Positions 44,291 through 53,414 of a DNA stretch of 64,000 nucleotides are shown in pieces. Source of the DNA: Paenibacillus ihumii. GTDB lineage: Bacteria; Bacillota; Bacilli; Paenibacillales; Paenibacillaceae. Position 1 is the stretch's first letter; each line of letters begins with the position of its first letter. The notes under the pieces were generated by a model. That model was not told the DNA's origin and did not search any database. It saw only the letters and a list, made by a program, of their open reading frames with translations. The stretch is from positions 2,108,117 to 2,172,116 of the forward strand of contig NZ_LN884299.1 of NCBI RefSeq assembly GCF_001403875.1, written 5' to 3'. The position numbers and the translations under genes were made by a program.

Positions 44291-46205
44291 GTGCCCAGCT
44301 AAGCACGCATCTTCTAGCCGGTGAAAGTCCGGTCGCGGGAAGGGCCAAGCCCCCGCGTAGCTAGGATACCTACGTATGGCGAAATCTGTACGTAGAAGCG
44401 TATCGACGAAAGTACCTGTCAGAGGCAGGGCGAGCAACATACCAGGCCGTAACATGAAAGTGAATCCTGCCGCGTCGTCAAAAAGGCCTCGCAAGAGGGA
44501 AAAGAGGAAGCCGAGTCCCGCGTACATGGACGAAGGCCATGGAAGCTGCCTAGAACTTGGAGCGACAGTGAAGAATCGTCTGGCTTAGAGTGAAGGACAT
44601 TGTGTGCACGAGGATGCAGTGAACTGGTAGGGCCCTCTCCTGCACGGTTGCAGAAACCGGAAAGAGGCCTTCTATAAGCCCCAGAGGTGAAGTGAACGGT
44701 CTGCAGGAAGGGAGTCCGAGGGGCTCATAGTACCGTGGAACGCAGGACAACACAACCTGCGGGAGGGAAGGAGCCCTGCTTTGTTCAAGTTTCTTGAGGA
44801 GGTACGAGTCAGTGAATGCCAAACGGCTAACAACACCAGAGGAAAACGTTCAACAACTCCAAGGGAAACTCGGTCATGCGGCCAAGGAGAACAAGAAGCG
44901 AAGATTTCACGCGCTGTACGACAAGGTCTATCGGGTAGACATCTTATGGGAAGCGTGGCGAAGGGTACGAGCCAACGAGGGCTCGGCAGGAGTGGATGGA
45001 GAGACGTTGGCAGACATCGAGAAACAGGGAGAAATGCGTTTTGTGCTTGAATGTCAACGGCTACTGAAAGAAGGGAAGTACCATCCACAACCCGTTAGAC
45101 GCCACTACATCCCGAAGAAAGATGGCAAACTGCGACCGCTGGGGATCCCGACGGTGAGAGACCGCGTCATCCAGATGGCGACCAAACTCGTCATGGAACC
45201 CATTTTCGAGGCGGATTTTCAGGACACGTCTTTCGGTTTTCGGCCTAAGCGGAGCGCGAAACAGGCGTTGGAGCGAATCCGGAAAGCATGCAACCGCAAA
45301 GGAAATTGGGTGGTCGACGTCGACATCCAAGGCTACTTCGACAACATCAATCAGGAGAAACTGATGAAGCTGATCGAAATGCGGATCAGTGACAGGCGAA
45401 TCTTGAAGTTGGTGAGGAAGTGGTTAGGTGCGGGAGTGATGGAAGAAGGAAACATCCGACGCTCAGACTTGGGTACACCGCAAGGGGGAGTGATCTCACC
45501 ACTGCTGGCGAACATCTACCTGAATTACTTTGATCTTCTGTGGGAACGACATGGCGGTAAGCTTGGGGAACTGACGCGTTATGCAGATGATCTGGTGATC
45601 ATCTGCAAGACGAAGAAGGACGCACAGCGGGCCTATGAACTCATACGAGCGATTATGGAACGCCTGGAATTAACCCTGCACCCCACGAAAACGCGCATCG
45701 TTGGACTTTGGACTGGGGAAGAAGGCTTCGATTTTCTGGGCATGCATCATCGAAAGACGAAGGCCGAAACATCCAAAGGCCAAGTGTACTACACAACCCA
45801 GCAGTGGTTGTGCCGGAAGGCGGAAGAGCGAATACGGGAAGGGGTAAAAGAGCGATTAGCTCCGCCAGGTATGCGACGCCTGAGTTTCGAAGAGCACGTG
45901 GAGTACCTGAATCCAAAGATTCAAGGCTGGCGCAATTACTACTACACAGCTTACAGCCAGAGGAAGATGGCGAAGTTGGATTGGTATATCCGGCAGCGGT
46001 TTGCGAAGTGGTATGCTAAGAAACACAAACGCAGACGATGGTTGAGTTCGCTGCGCGAAGTGAAGTCTTTGTCTATTCAATATGGACTTAAAACGCTCTT
46101 GTAATCTGCATGCTCATGATGACGAACATCGGAAAGCCGTATGAGGGAAAACCTCACGTACGGTTTGATGAGGAGGGGCTGGGCCCCGCCCAGCCTTTCA
46201 CTCTA
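44291..46205 (+). mobile_element. Group II intron (probably IIC) with maturase
   Basis: Starts near GTGCCCAGCTAAGCAC (44291), runs through a structured region, encodes a reverse transcriptase-maturase, and ends with a domain V-like hairpin (AGCCGTATGAGGG / CCTCACGTACGGTTT, 46135-46166) and a domain VI stem (GGGCTGGG / CCCAGCC) before CTCTA. Boundaries are approximate to about 10 bases. The upstream hairpin fits the target preference of class C introns. Confidence 0.85.
44812..46104 (+). CDS. ltrA: Group II intron reverse transcriptase-maturase
   Basis: About 430 residues from GTG 44812, with GAGGAGGT 8 bases upstream. RT domains include PKKDGKLRPLGIPTVRDRVIQ, FGFRPKRSAKQAL, TPQGGVISPLLANIYL and the catalytic YADDLVI, followed by the group II maturase X domain (EHVEYLNPKIQGWRNYYY). 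Length and the KWLGAGVMEEG segment fit class C maturases, which lack an endonuclease domain. Looks intact and so potentially active. Confidence 0.94.
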   Translation: MNAKRLTTPEENVQQLQGKLGHAAKENKKRRFHALYDKVYRVDILWEAWRRVRANEGSAGVDGETLADIEKQGEMRFVLECQRLLKEGKYHPQPVRRHYIPKKDGKLRPLGIPTVRDRVIQMATKLVMEPIFEADFQDTSFGFRPKRSAKQALERIRKACNRKGNWVVDVDIQGYFDNINQEKLMKLIEMRISDRRILKLVRKWLGAGVMEEGNIRRSDLGTPQGGVISPLLANIYLNYFDLLWERHGGKLGELTRYADDLVIICKTKKDAQRAYELIRAIMERLELTLHPTKTRIVGLWTGEEGFDFLGMHHRKTKAETSKGQVYYTTQQWLCRKAEERIREGVKERLAPPGMRRLSFEEHVEYLNPKIQGWRNYYYTAYSQRKMAKLDWYIRQRFAKWYAKKHKRRRWLSSLREVKSLSIQYGLKTLL

Positions 46206-46269
46206 GCTAATCATGTGGACTTTGTGCATTTCACATGCAGAGACGGGAGGATTCAGGGGGAGGAGCGTC

Positions 46270-46812
46270 ATGGATAACAAAGATTGGACACGAATGGAGG
46301 AGGCGGATTGGCATTTCCGCAGGCTCGTCAGGCGCTTCGTTAAGGAGCGGGACAAAATTACGATCGAAGGCGTATCGCTTCCCGGCATGCTCATTCTGAA
46401 TGCTATTATGCGGTACGGGGAGCAGAAGCTCGGGGATTTGGCGGAGAGATTGGATTTCACGTCCGGCGCGGTCACCGCAATCTGCGACAAGCTGGAGAAG
46501 CAGGGCTTTGCTCTTCGAAGAAGAAGCGAGGAGGACCGGAGAACCGTAGCCCTGCATATTACCGAGGAGGGAAGGAGGATGGTCGAACGCAACTGGGAAG
46601 CGGGTACATATATGATCGATGCCGTCTTTGGCGCATTTACGTCCGAGGAGCTCGCCAATCAAATCACTTTGTTCCGGCGCCTTCATGACCGGATGGAAGG
46701 CTTCGCAGAAGGGGTCCTGCGCCAGACGAAGCCTTCGGACAACGGTGACGGCGCGGGAGCAACGCGCCGGACGGCCCAGCTGCAGCGGAAGAACCGGTTT
46801 ATTTCTTACTGA
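46270..46812 (+). CDS. MarR-family regulator
   Basis: About 180 residues from ATG 46270 with GGGGGAGGAG upstream. Winged HTH of the MarR type: QKLGDLAERLDFTSGAVTAICDKLEKQGF and RRSEEDRRTVALHITEEG. It directly precedes the arylsulfotransferase-ABC operon, 46 bases away, and is the likely regulator, perhaps sensing an aryl compound. The C-terminal tail is charged and probably disordered. Confidence 0.9.
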   Translation: MDNKDWTRMEEADWHFRRLVRRFVKERDKITIEGVSLPGMLILNAIMRYGEQKLGDLAERLDFTSGAVTAICDKLEKQGFALRRRSEEDRRTVALHITEEGRRMVERNWEAGTYMIDAVFGAFTSEELANQITLFRRLHDRMEGFAEGVLRQTKPSDNGDGAGATRRTAQLQRKNRFISY

Positions 46813-46858
46813 AATGGATTCACTAATTTATTCGTTAAGTGCGAAAGGAGACAATAAT

Positions 46859-48310
46859 ATGGGACATCCTACGATTTATCCAACGGGGACGACAGTATAT
46901 TTGCCGGAAAAGGCATGGAGCGGCTATACGATTTACCAGGCTGCCGATACCGGGGCGCTGCTTATTGATATGAATGGAAGAGAGGTTCATTTATGGAAGA
47001 GTCTGCGGGGCTTCCCGAACAAAATTTTACCGGGCGGCTACGTCCTGGGAAGCACGTCGGAACGCGATCCGAAATACGGGTTCCAGGATGAGGCGAATTT
47101 AGTTCAGGTCGACTGGAACGGCAACATTGTATGGAAATTCGACCGATACGCCTGGATCGAGGATCCAGGGCACCCGGCACAGTGGATGGCGCGGCAGCAT
47201 CACGATTATCAGCGGGAAGGCAATCCGGTCGGCTATTATGCGCCAGGGCTTGAGCCGAAAGTCGATTCCGGCAGCACCATAATCCTCGCGCACAAAAACG
47301 TGCAATGCCCCGAAATCTCCGCTACCGAGCTGCTCGACGATACGATTATCGAGGTAGACTGGGAGGGGAATGTCATTTGGGAGTGGGCGGTCAGCGACCA
47401 TTTCCATGAGCTGGGTTTCGATGATGATGCCAAGGCGGCGCTGTATCGGGATCCCAACACCCGGGGATTCGGCACGCACGCCGGGGATTGGATGCATATC
47501 AATTCTGTATCGGTGCTGGGACCGAATAAGCACTATGATGATGGCGATGAACGCTTCCACCCGGATAATCTGATCTGGGATGCCCGCGAAACGAATATTA
47601 TCGCGATCATCGACAAACGATCAGGCCACATTGTCTGGAAGCTCGGCCCCAATTACGATACGAAAGAAACGGAGCATCTCGGCTGGATCATCGGCCAGCA
47701 TCACGCTCATTTGATCCCCAGAGGCCTGCCGGGCGAGGGCAATCTTCTCGTGTTCGATAATGGCGGATGGGGCGGCTATGGCAGGCCTAACCCTGAAGCG
47801 CCGGATGGGCTCAAGGTGGCTCGCCGGGATCATTCCCGCATTTTAGAGATCAACCCGGTAACGCTGGAGATCGAATGGCAGTATACCCCAGCCGAAGCAG
47901 GATTCCAGGCGCCGCTCGACTCGTATCGGTTCTACAGTCCTTATATTAGCTCCGCACAGCGGCTGCCGAACGGAAATACGCTGATTACCGAAGGGGCGGA
48001 TGGGCGGATTTTTGAAGTTACCCGGGAGCATGAGCTGGTCTGGGAATACATTTCGCCTTACAAGAACAAACGCAATTCCAACATGGTCTATCGGGCTTAC
48101 CGCGTCCCCTATGAGTGGGTACCGCAGCTGGAGAAACCAGTGGAGACCGAAATTGAACCGATTGACGTGGCGGACTTCCGTCTGCCCGGCGCCGCACCTA
48201 GAGGTGCCATAACAGCGGTTGAAGTCGAGGGAACTGCAGCTTACGGCGAGGGCGCCTTCTGCGTGGCTACGACGGATGAGGAGGACAGAAGGGAGAGGGA
48301 CTCCCGATGA
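46859..48310 (+). CDS. Arylsulfotransferase (ASST) family protein, cytosolic
   Basis: About 483 residues from ATG 46859 (GAAAGGAG upstream). It lacks a signal peptide, unlike the periplasmic AssT of Gram-negatives. Repeated beta-propeller blades of the form VQVDWNGNIVWKF, IEVDWEGNVIWEW and LPNGNTLITEGADGRIFEV mark the ASST propeller, with His residues in ARQHHDYQ and GQHHAHLIPRG in positions suited to the catalytic His. ASSTs transfer sulfate between phenolic donors and acceptors. ATGA overlap with the SsuA-like gene shows they are co-translated, suggesting use of imported aryl sulfates. Confidence 0.88.
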   Translation: MGHPTIYPTGTTVYLPEKAWSGYTIYQAADTGALLIDMNGREVHLWKSLRGFPNKILPGGYVLGSTSERDPKYGFQDEANLVQVDWNGNIVWKFDRYAWIEDPGHPAQWMARQHHDYQREGNPVGYYAPGLEPKVDSGSTIILAHKNVQCPEISATELLDDTIIEVDWEGNVIWEWAVSDHFHELGFDDDAKAALYRDPNTRGFGTHAGDWMHINSVSVLGPNKHYDDGDERFHPDNLIWDARETNIIAIIDKRSGHIVWKLGPNYDTKETEHLGWIIGQHHAHLIPRGLPGEGNLLVFDNGGWGGYGRPNPEAPDGLKVARRDHSRILEINPVTLEIEWQYTPAEAGFQAPLDSYRFYSPYISSAQRLPNGNTLITEGADGRIFEVTREHELVWEYISPYKNKRNSNMVYRAYRVPYEWVPQLEKPVETEIEPIDVADFRLPGAAPRGAITAVEVEGTAAYGEGAFCVATTDEEDRRERDSR

Positions 48311-49323
48311 GCAGACAAAGATTCCGCCGCCTTAGCCTGAACCTGACCATCATAACCATCCTGCTTGCTTCCGCGGTGCTCGGCGCTTGCCAAACCACAG
48401 CAGGCCCGGCTAAAGACAGCGCGCTAAAGCTGAGAATCGCCGATATTTCCACCAATACCGTGTTTCGCATAGCCAAGAATAAGGGCTTCTTTGACAAACA
48501 CGGCATAGACGCCGAGCTGGTCAACTTCGCAACACCGGCAGAAGGAGTCAACTCCTTGTTCATCAAGCAGGTTGACATCGCCTTCGGCGCGGACTTTCCG
48601 CTGTTGAATGCCGTTAGCAAAGGCGACTACTCCATCTTCGCTTCCTCCGGGACGTCGACCGATCTGAGCGCCAGCGAGTGGAAATTGTTCGCCCGCAAAG
48701 AAATTGCCAGTGCAGCAGATTTGCAAGGCAAGAAGTTAAGCTTTTCACGCGGCACATTTATTCCGTATCTATGGGATGTGTATCTGCAGCAGAACGGCAT
48801 TCAGTTATCCGAGGTGACGCTAGTGGGCCAGGGCGGCTTTGATGAAGCTTATGTTGCCCTTAAAAAAGGGGAGATCGATGCCGCCTGGGTATATGGAGCC
48901 GTGCTCAACGAGAAATTCGCGGCGCTCGAAGAGGCCCATGAGCTGGCAGATATGTCCCAAACTCCTGTACGGCTCGGCACGGGGCTTATTGCTTCCAATG
49001 AGCTTATTCAAGACCACAGGGACAGTCTAGTGGGGTTTCTGAGAGCATTGGATGAAGCCTCCGCCTATGCTCAGGCGAACCCGGATGAAGCTGCGGACAT
49101 CATGTACGCCGAAGTCAAGCAGCCTAAGGAGGCCACCTTGAAGGATCTTCCCAAGAACCCCTGGCAAATCGGGTTCACCCAGCAAGCGTATGAGGGATTG
49201 GCAGGCCAAAAGAATTACATGGTGGAGAACGGCATTATCGAGCGGGACTTTAACCTGAACGACAAATTGAATCTGGAGCTGGTGCGAAGTGCGTTTCCGA
49301 ATCGCGTCGTTCCATTGGAATAG
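48307..49323 (+). CDS. SsuA/TauA-like substrate-binding lipoprotein
   Basis: 338 residues with lipobox VLGAC (Cys28). The solute-binding fold of the NMT1/SsuA type is visible in LRIADISTNTVFRIAKNKGFF, GADFPLLNAVSKGDYSIFAS and LKKGEIDAAWVYGAV. It should capture a sulfonate or sulfate ester outside the membrane and hand it to the ABC permease. Overlaps the arylsulfotransferase stop by four bases. Confidence 0.9.
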   Translation: MSRQRFRRLSLNLTIITILLASAVLGACQTTAGPAKDSALKLRIADISTNTVFRIAKNKGFFDKHGIDAELVNFATPAEGVNSLFIKQVDIAFGADFPLLNAVSKGDYSIFASSGTSTDLSASEWKLFARKEIASAADLQGKKLSFSRGTFIPYLWDVYLQQNGIQLSEVTLVGQGGFDEAYVALKKGEIDAAWVYGAVLNEKFAALEEAHELADMSQTPVRLGTGLIASNELIQDHRDSLVGFLRALDEASAYAQANPDEAADIMYAEVKQPKEATLKDLPKNPWQIGFTQQAYEGLAGQKNYMVENGIIERDFNLNDKLNLELVRSAFPNRVVPLE

Positions 49324-49341
49324 GGAGAGGGTGAGACCATC

Positions 49342-50118
49342 ATGAGTTCATTACCGAAGGAGAACGAAATTCATATCGAGCGCTTGAACAAGAGCTATGC
49401 GACCCAGGCTGCCGGGGATCTTCATTACATTATTCAGGATGTGAACCTGGTGGTTATGGGAGGCGAGTTCTTCGTCCTGCTGGGGCCAAGCGGCTGCGGA
49501 AAATCGACCCTCCTAAGCCTGATCGCGGGTTTTGTATTGAAGACCTCGGGCCAGGTCAAGGTAGGCGAGAAGGAAGTGGAGCGCCCCGGCCAGGATCGGG
49601 CGGTCGTGTTCCAGCAGGCGGATTCCTCCCTGTTCCCTTGGCTTACGGTAAGGGAGAATGTAGAGTTTGGCCTGCGGATGAAACGGATTCCCACTGCCCG
49701 GCGGAAGGAAGTATCCGATCGGTTCATTTCGCTCGTAGGGCTTCAGGGACATGAGAACAAATTCCCGCGGGAGCTGTCCGGCGGCATGAAGCAGCGTGTC
49801 CAGCTAGCGAGAGTTCTCTCGAATGATCCGGCCATTCTGCTGATGGATGAGCCGTTTGGAGCGCTGGATGCCATGACCCGGCGCACGATGCAGAGAGAGC
49901 TGGTAAATATTTGGCGGGACACCGACAAGACCGTGATTTTCGTGACCCATGATATTCAGGAGGCGCTGCTGCTCGGCGGCCGTATCGGCATTATGTCGGC
50001 AGGACCCTCCTCCCAAATTACGCATATTTATGATGTACCGCTTGGTTACCCCCGGGATTTGGCCGATCCGGAGTTCCACGTTCTTTACAACAAGATCCAA
50101 GCGCATTTTGAGGAGTAG
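49342..50118 (+). CDS. SsuB/TauB-like ABC ATPase
   Basis: 258 residues. Walker A GPSGCGKST, Q-loop VVFQQADSSLFPWLTV, signature ELSGGMKQRVQLA, Walker B AILLMDEPFGALD and switch His VTHDIQEA are all present. This is the nitrate/sulfonate/taurine import subclass. Powers uptake through the next gene's permease. Confidence 0.94.
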   Translation: MSSLPKENEIHIERLNKSYATQAAGDLHYIIQDVNLVVMGGEFFVLLGPSGCGKSTLLSLIAGFVLKTSGQVKVGEKEVERPGQDRAVVFQQADSSLFPWLTVRENVEFGLRMKRIPTARRKEVSDRFISLVGLQGHENKFPRELSGGMKQRVQLARVLSNDPAILLMDEPFGALDAMTRRTMQRELVNIWRDTDKTVIFVTHDIQEALLLGGRIGIMSAGPSSQITHIYDVPLGYPRDLADPEFHVLYNKIQAHFEE

Positions 50119-50141
50119 AAGAGGGAAGCGGAGGAAACCAC

Positions 50142-50918
50142 ATGAGTGGGAAAACAAAGAAAGTGTCGCTGCAGCTGCTGTTCTGGTTCGTAATCCTTGG
50201 CCTCTGGCAATTACTGTCGCTGGTATACGATCCGGAAATCCTTCCGGGGCCGCTATATACAGCACAAGGCGGCTACGAGCTGCTGGCCGACGGAACGCTG
50301 CTGCAGTATATCGGAATTAGCGCATACCGCGTATTATTGGGCTGGACGCTGGGCAGTCTGGCGGCCGTCCCGGCGGGCATCTTCATTGGTAAAGTGAACG
50401 CGATCCGCTTGTTTGCGGAGCCATTCCTCAATTTTATAAGATTCATTCCGCCGATCGCCTTTATCACCTTATTCCTGGTCTGGTTCGGCATTGGAGAAAC
50501 GTCCAAAGTGATGCTGATCATGTACGCTACATTCTTTATCGTTATTCTCAACACGTTGACGGGCGTCCTGTCCGTGGAGGAGGATAAAATCCGCTCTGCG
50601 CGCAGTATGGGAGCATCGGAATGGCAGATCGTGATTCATGTTATTATTCCAGCCACCGTTCCGTATATCTTTACGGGTGTCCGTCTTGCGATGGGCACGT
50701 CATTCATGGCCATTATCGGAGCTGAAATGATCGCTTCCAACGAGGGAGTCGGGTATCTGATCTGGAACTCACGGCTGTTCTTCCGGACGGATTGGATTTT
50801 TGTCGGGCTGATCTGTCTGGGATGGATGGGCTTTCTAACCGATCGTGCAGTAGCGCTGCTTGGACGAAAGTTGCTGTCGCGCTACGGTGTGGTCAGCACA
50901 ACATCACTGAGGCGATAA
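50142..50918 (+). CDS. SsuC/TauC-like ABC permease
   Basis: 258 residues, six membrane helices, with the EAA-type loop EDKIRSARSMGASEWQIVIHVIIPATVPYIFTG (in two parts: SARSMGASEWQ and VIIPATVPYI). Member of the nitrate/sulfonate permease family. Completes the ASST-SsuABC operon and is followed by a terminator. Confidence 0.93.
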   Translation: MSGKTKKVSLQLLFWFVILGLWQLLSLVYDPEILPGPLYTAQGGYELLADGTLLQYIGISAYRVLLGWTLGSLAAVPAGIFIGKVNAIRLFAEPFLNFIRFIPPIAFITLFLVWFGIGETSKVMLIMYATFFIVILNTLTGVLSVEEDKIRSARSMGASEWQIVIHVIIPATVPYIFTGVRLAMGTSFMAIIGAEMIASNEGVGYLIWNSRLFFRTDWIFVGLICLGWMGFLTDRAVALLGRKLLSRYGVVSTTSLRR

Positions 50919-50940
50919 ATATGAATAGAAACTAAGAAGC

Positions 50941-50973
50941 AAAAAGGTCCCTAATCTTTTTAGGAGCCTTTTT
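50941..50973 (+). terminator. Terminator of the ASST-SsuABC operon
   Basis: AAAAAGGTCCCTAA / TTTAGGAGCCTTTTT stem-loop with T tract. Confidence 0.88.
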
Positions 50974-51223
50974 GTTTAGATTTGGATAGTTATTCGCATT
51001 TTAAACTACATAATAATTGTTATGTAAACTTAGATGATGGATTTCCAATTCAAATGGGCCATCCAGTATAGTCAAATGTCTTAGCCAATTCCCTAGATGG
51101 CCCGTAGAATGGATAAAGAGGAGGGATTCCACTGAAGTCGAACATAAAAATCGTTAGATATCAGAAGGATGAGAAAAAACGAAAATTAACTCTGCAGAAA
51201 ATGAGATATTATCAACGACGGCT

Positions 51224-51690
51224 TCATAAAACAAACTCCTCAATGAGATTCTGCAGGCTTGGGACAGTGTCGTTCTCCGTCATGGCCACCATTTTCGTGC
51301 CGCCGGTTAAATCCACAAGCTGATAGAAAATCGAGGTCATCGCATCCTCATTGGGCACGCCCGACAAACCGTCATGGCGGTTGTAGATCGTATTGTATTT
51401 ATCATAGCCGACGATATCACCTGATCGTCACCGGGATACCATGCGGGAGAAGTGGGATACACGTAGCTGTTGTAGGTCCAGATCAAGTTATGCAAGCCGT
51501 ACGTCTCCGTAAGTTCGGTATAGAGCATATCCCACAGCTGTTTATACACCTCCGCGCCTGCCGAAGCCCACCAGAACCACGCGCCTTCTCCGTTCAACCC
51601 GCCGTTGCCCTCCGCCTCATGATAGGGACGGAAAATAACCGGCACATGGTTATCCTGCAGAATCTGCAGCTGTTCTCTTAATCTATCCAT
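51224..51690 (-). pseudogene. Glycoside hydrolase family 26 (beta-mannanase-like) remnant
   Basis: Minus-strand codons read VPVIFRPYHEAEGNGGLNGE and WFWWASAG, including the acid-base Glu region of GH26, then lose frame at about 51419-51421 (GTGATATC where GTGGATATC is expected). The next frame continues IVGYDKYNTIYNRHDG to VPSLQNLIEEFVL and a stop at 51224. The N-terminal half is missing. Both a frameshift and a truncation show it is dead. The adjoining 50.98-51.22 kb holds no recognisable gene. Confidence 0.85.
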
Positions 51691-51704
51691 TTAAAGATGA
51701 AAGC

Positions 51705-51746
51705 AAAACAACCCGGATTGCCTATACGACAGTCGGGGTTGTTTTA
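51705..51746 (-). terminator. Terminator after the ArsR-family gene
   Basis: AAAACAACCC / GGGGTTGTTTT arms around a 20-base loop. Confidence 0.7.
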
Positions 51747-51750
51747 ATCA

Positions 51751-52122
51751 TTAACTATGATTTGTGTGCTGAAGAGTTTGTATAAATATCTGCTCAATAT
51801 GATTATCATCTAAGGAATAATATACGGTTTTACCGACCTTCCGGCGTTTTACAATCCTCATATTTCGTAAATACCTTAACTGATGAGAGACCGCAGATTG
51901 CCCCATTCCTAAGAGTACCGTCAAATCATGAACGCACAGCTCTCTTTTTAATAATGCACTAATTAATTTCACTCGAGTTGGATCGCTGAAAGCTTTGAAC
52001 CAGTCGGCAAATTGAACAGCTGCCTGATCGTCAATCAGCTCTGCCTTAATTGTATTTAAATCTGTATCCGATCCAAGGCAAGTTGTGTCACATTCCTCAG
52101 CAGAATTTAGAGACTGTGTCAT
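51751..52122 (-). CDS. ArsR/SmtB-family metal-sensing repressor (CadC/CzrA-like)
   Basis: About 123 residues from ATG 52122 (GAAAGGTG upstream). Winged HTH: FSDPTRVKLISALLKRELCVHDLTVLLGMGQSAVSHQL (two parts: ELCVHDLT and GQSAVSHQL). It keeps thiols for an alpha3N-type site (ECDTTC near the N-terminus plus ELCV) and the alpha5 ligand set D-x-H...H-x2-H in LDDNHIEQIF and LQHTNH. Having both suggests Zn/Cd/Co or Pb sensing rather than only arsenite. Likely controls the promoters at 53259 and 54477. Confidence 0.88.
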   Translation of the reverse strand: MTQSLNSAEECDTTCLGSDTDLNTIKAELIDDQAAVQFADWFKAFSDPTRVKLISALLKRELCVHDLTVLLGMGQSAVSHQLRYLRNMRIVKRRKVGKTVYYSLDDNHIEQIFIQTLQHTNHS

Positions 52123-52220
52123 TAAAATCACCTTTCTGTTAGCATCTTTTCCATTATTATAACAAAAAAAAGGACTTAAACGAAATGATTACTATTAAAC
52201 AGCAGGTGATTATACCCGGA

Positions 52221-53225
52221 TTATTGTTCACGAGGAGGTTGTAAGATATGATTTACGACATGGTATGCATCGTTTTTGACCCATCCTAATAAAGCTGAAC
52301 CTCGGCTGCTTAACCATGGTAAACCAACAAAATATAATCCATGCCTATTTGAAACGCCGTTTTTATGGTTAATTTGGTTGAAATCATTAAACACTTCGGG
52401 AATATCTATCCATGAAAAATCTTGACGGAATCCAGTTGCCCAGATTATATTATCAACTTTCATCGATTTACCATCCTCAAAAATTTTTTTCTCAGAAATC
52501 AATTTCTTCATTTCAAGTCCATAAATTTGCTCAGGCTGTCGCTTGAGCCATTTTCCACGTTTACTTTCAAGTCCTGCATCCAAAAGGCCAAATAGATTGT
52601 AGTAGTAAAATATACTTTTTCCCATAAAGAATAAGGGCTTGAAGGCTAGTTTCCCGCTAGTCGATACATATACATCAAAGTCATCAGCCAATTCAGCAGC
52701 AATTTGGGCTCCCGAATTCCCGGCTCCAATAAGAAGAACGTTGCCCGGCCTCAACTGCTTCTTGTTTCGATAAGATGAGGAATGAAGCTGAACTATTTCA
52801 TGCTGTATTTTATCGTGAAAAGAAGGGATATAAGGGGTTTGAAATGGGCCGGTTGCAACAACAATATTTTTTGAGCTTATCCGCCCCTTGGAAGTTTCAA
52901 TTAAAAACCCATTCTCCATTGCTGCCAGTGAATAGACATCTGTTTCTAATTGTACAGGAATAGCATGTTTTTCTCTGTATGTAGTCAAATAGTCTGCTAT
53001 TTCAACCTTGGAGGGAAGTCCATTTATTTCTCCATGCAATGAAAGTCCTGGAAGAGAACTATATATTCTGGGCGTAAAAAGCTTTAATGAATCGTATCTT
53101 TGCCGCCAAGAATCCCCTATGGCCGAGTTTTTATCAACAACCAGATATTTTAATTTGCTCTTGCCTAGATAATATGCAGCAGCAAGGCCAGCTTGTCCAG
53201 AACCGATTACGACAACGTCAAACAT
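52221..53225 (-). CDS. Flavin-containing monooxygenase (ArsO/CzcO-like)
   Basis: 334 residues. FAD site VVIGSGQAGLAAAYYLG, the NAD(P)H site LLIGAGNSGAQIAAELA near 165, and the WATGFRQDF segment near 265 place it in the FMO/CzcO group, often found with ars or czc genes. It could oxidise an organic or arsenic-thiol compound. It is divergent from the ACR3-like permease and upstream of the ArsR-type gene on the same strand. Confidence 0.85.
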   Translation of the reverse strand: MFDVVVIGSGQAGLAAAYYLGKSKLKYLVVDKNSAIGDSWRQRYDSLKLFTPRIYSSLPGLSLHGEINGLPSKVEIADYLTTYREKHAIPVQLETDVYSLAAMENGFLIETSKGRISSKNIVVATGPFQTPYIPSFHDKIQHEIVQLHSSSYRNKKQLRPGNVLLIGAGNSGAQIAAELADDFDVYVSTSGKLAFKPLFFMGKSIFYYYNLFGLLDAGLESKRGKWLKRQPEQIYGLEMKKLISEKKIFEDGKSMKVDNIIWATGFRQDFSWIDIPEVFNDFNQINHKNGVSNRHGLYFVGLPWLSSRGSALLGWVKNDAYHVVNHILQPPREQ

Positions 53226-53258
53226 CTTCCACCATCCTATAATATGTTAAATTACCCT

Positions 53259-53317
53259 TTGACATGGAAAAAAATAAAGGAATATAATTCATTATATATG
53301 AATGAATGATCATATGT
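53259..53317 (+). promoter_or_regulatory. Promoter/operator of the ACR3-like gene
   Basis: TTGACA (53259-53264), 18-base spacer, TATAAT (53283-53288), then the imperfect dyad ATATATGAATG-AATGATCATATG (53295-53316). The layout matches that of the P-type ATPase promoter at 54477. Confidence 0.75.
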
Positions 53318-53414
53318 AAATATCAAAGAGGTGATAGAGAGCAAATCAATGGATTGTGGAATCACCCTCATTTTATTTGTGATATAATCCGAATAAAAAA
53401 GAGGAGATCGGGTA

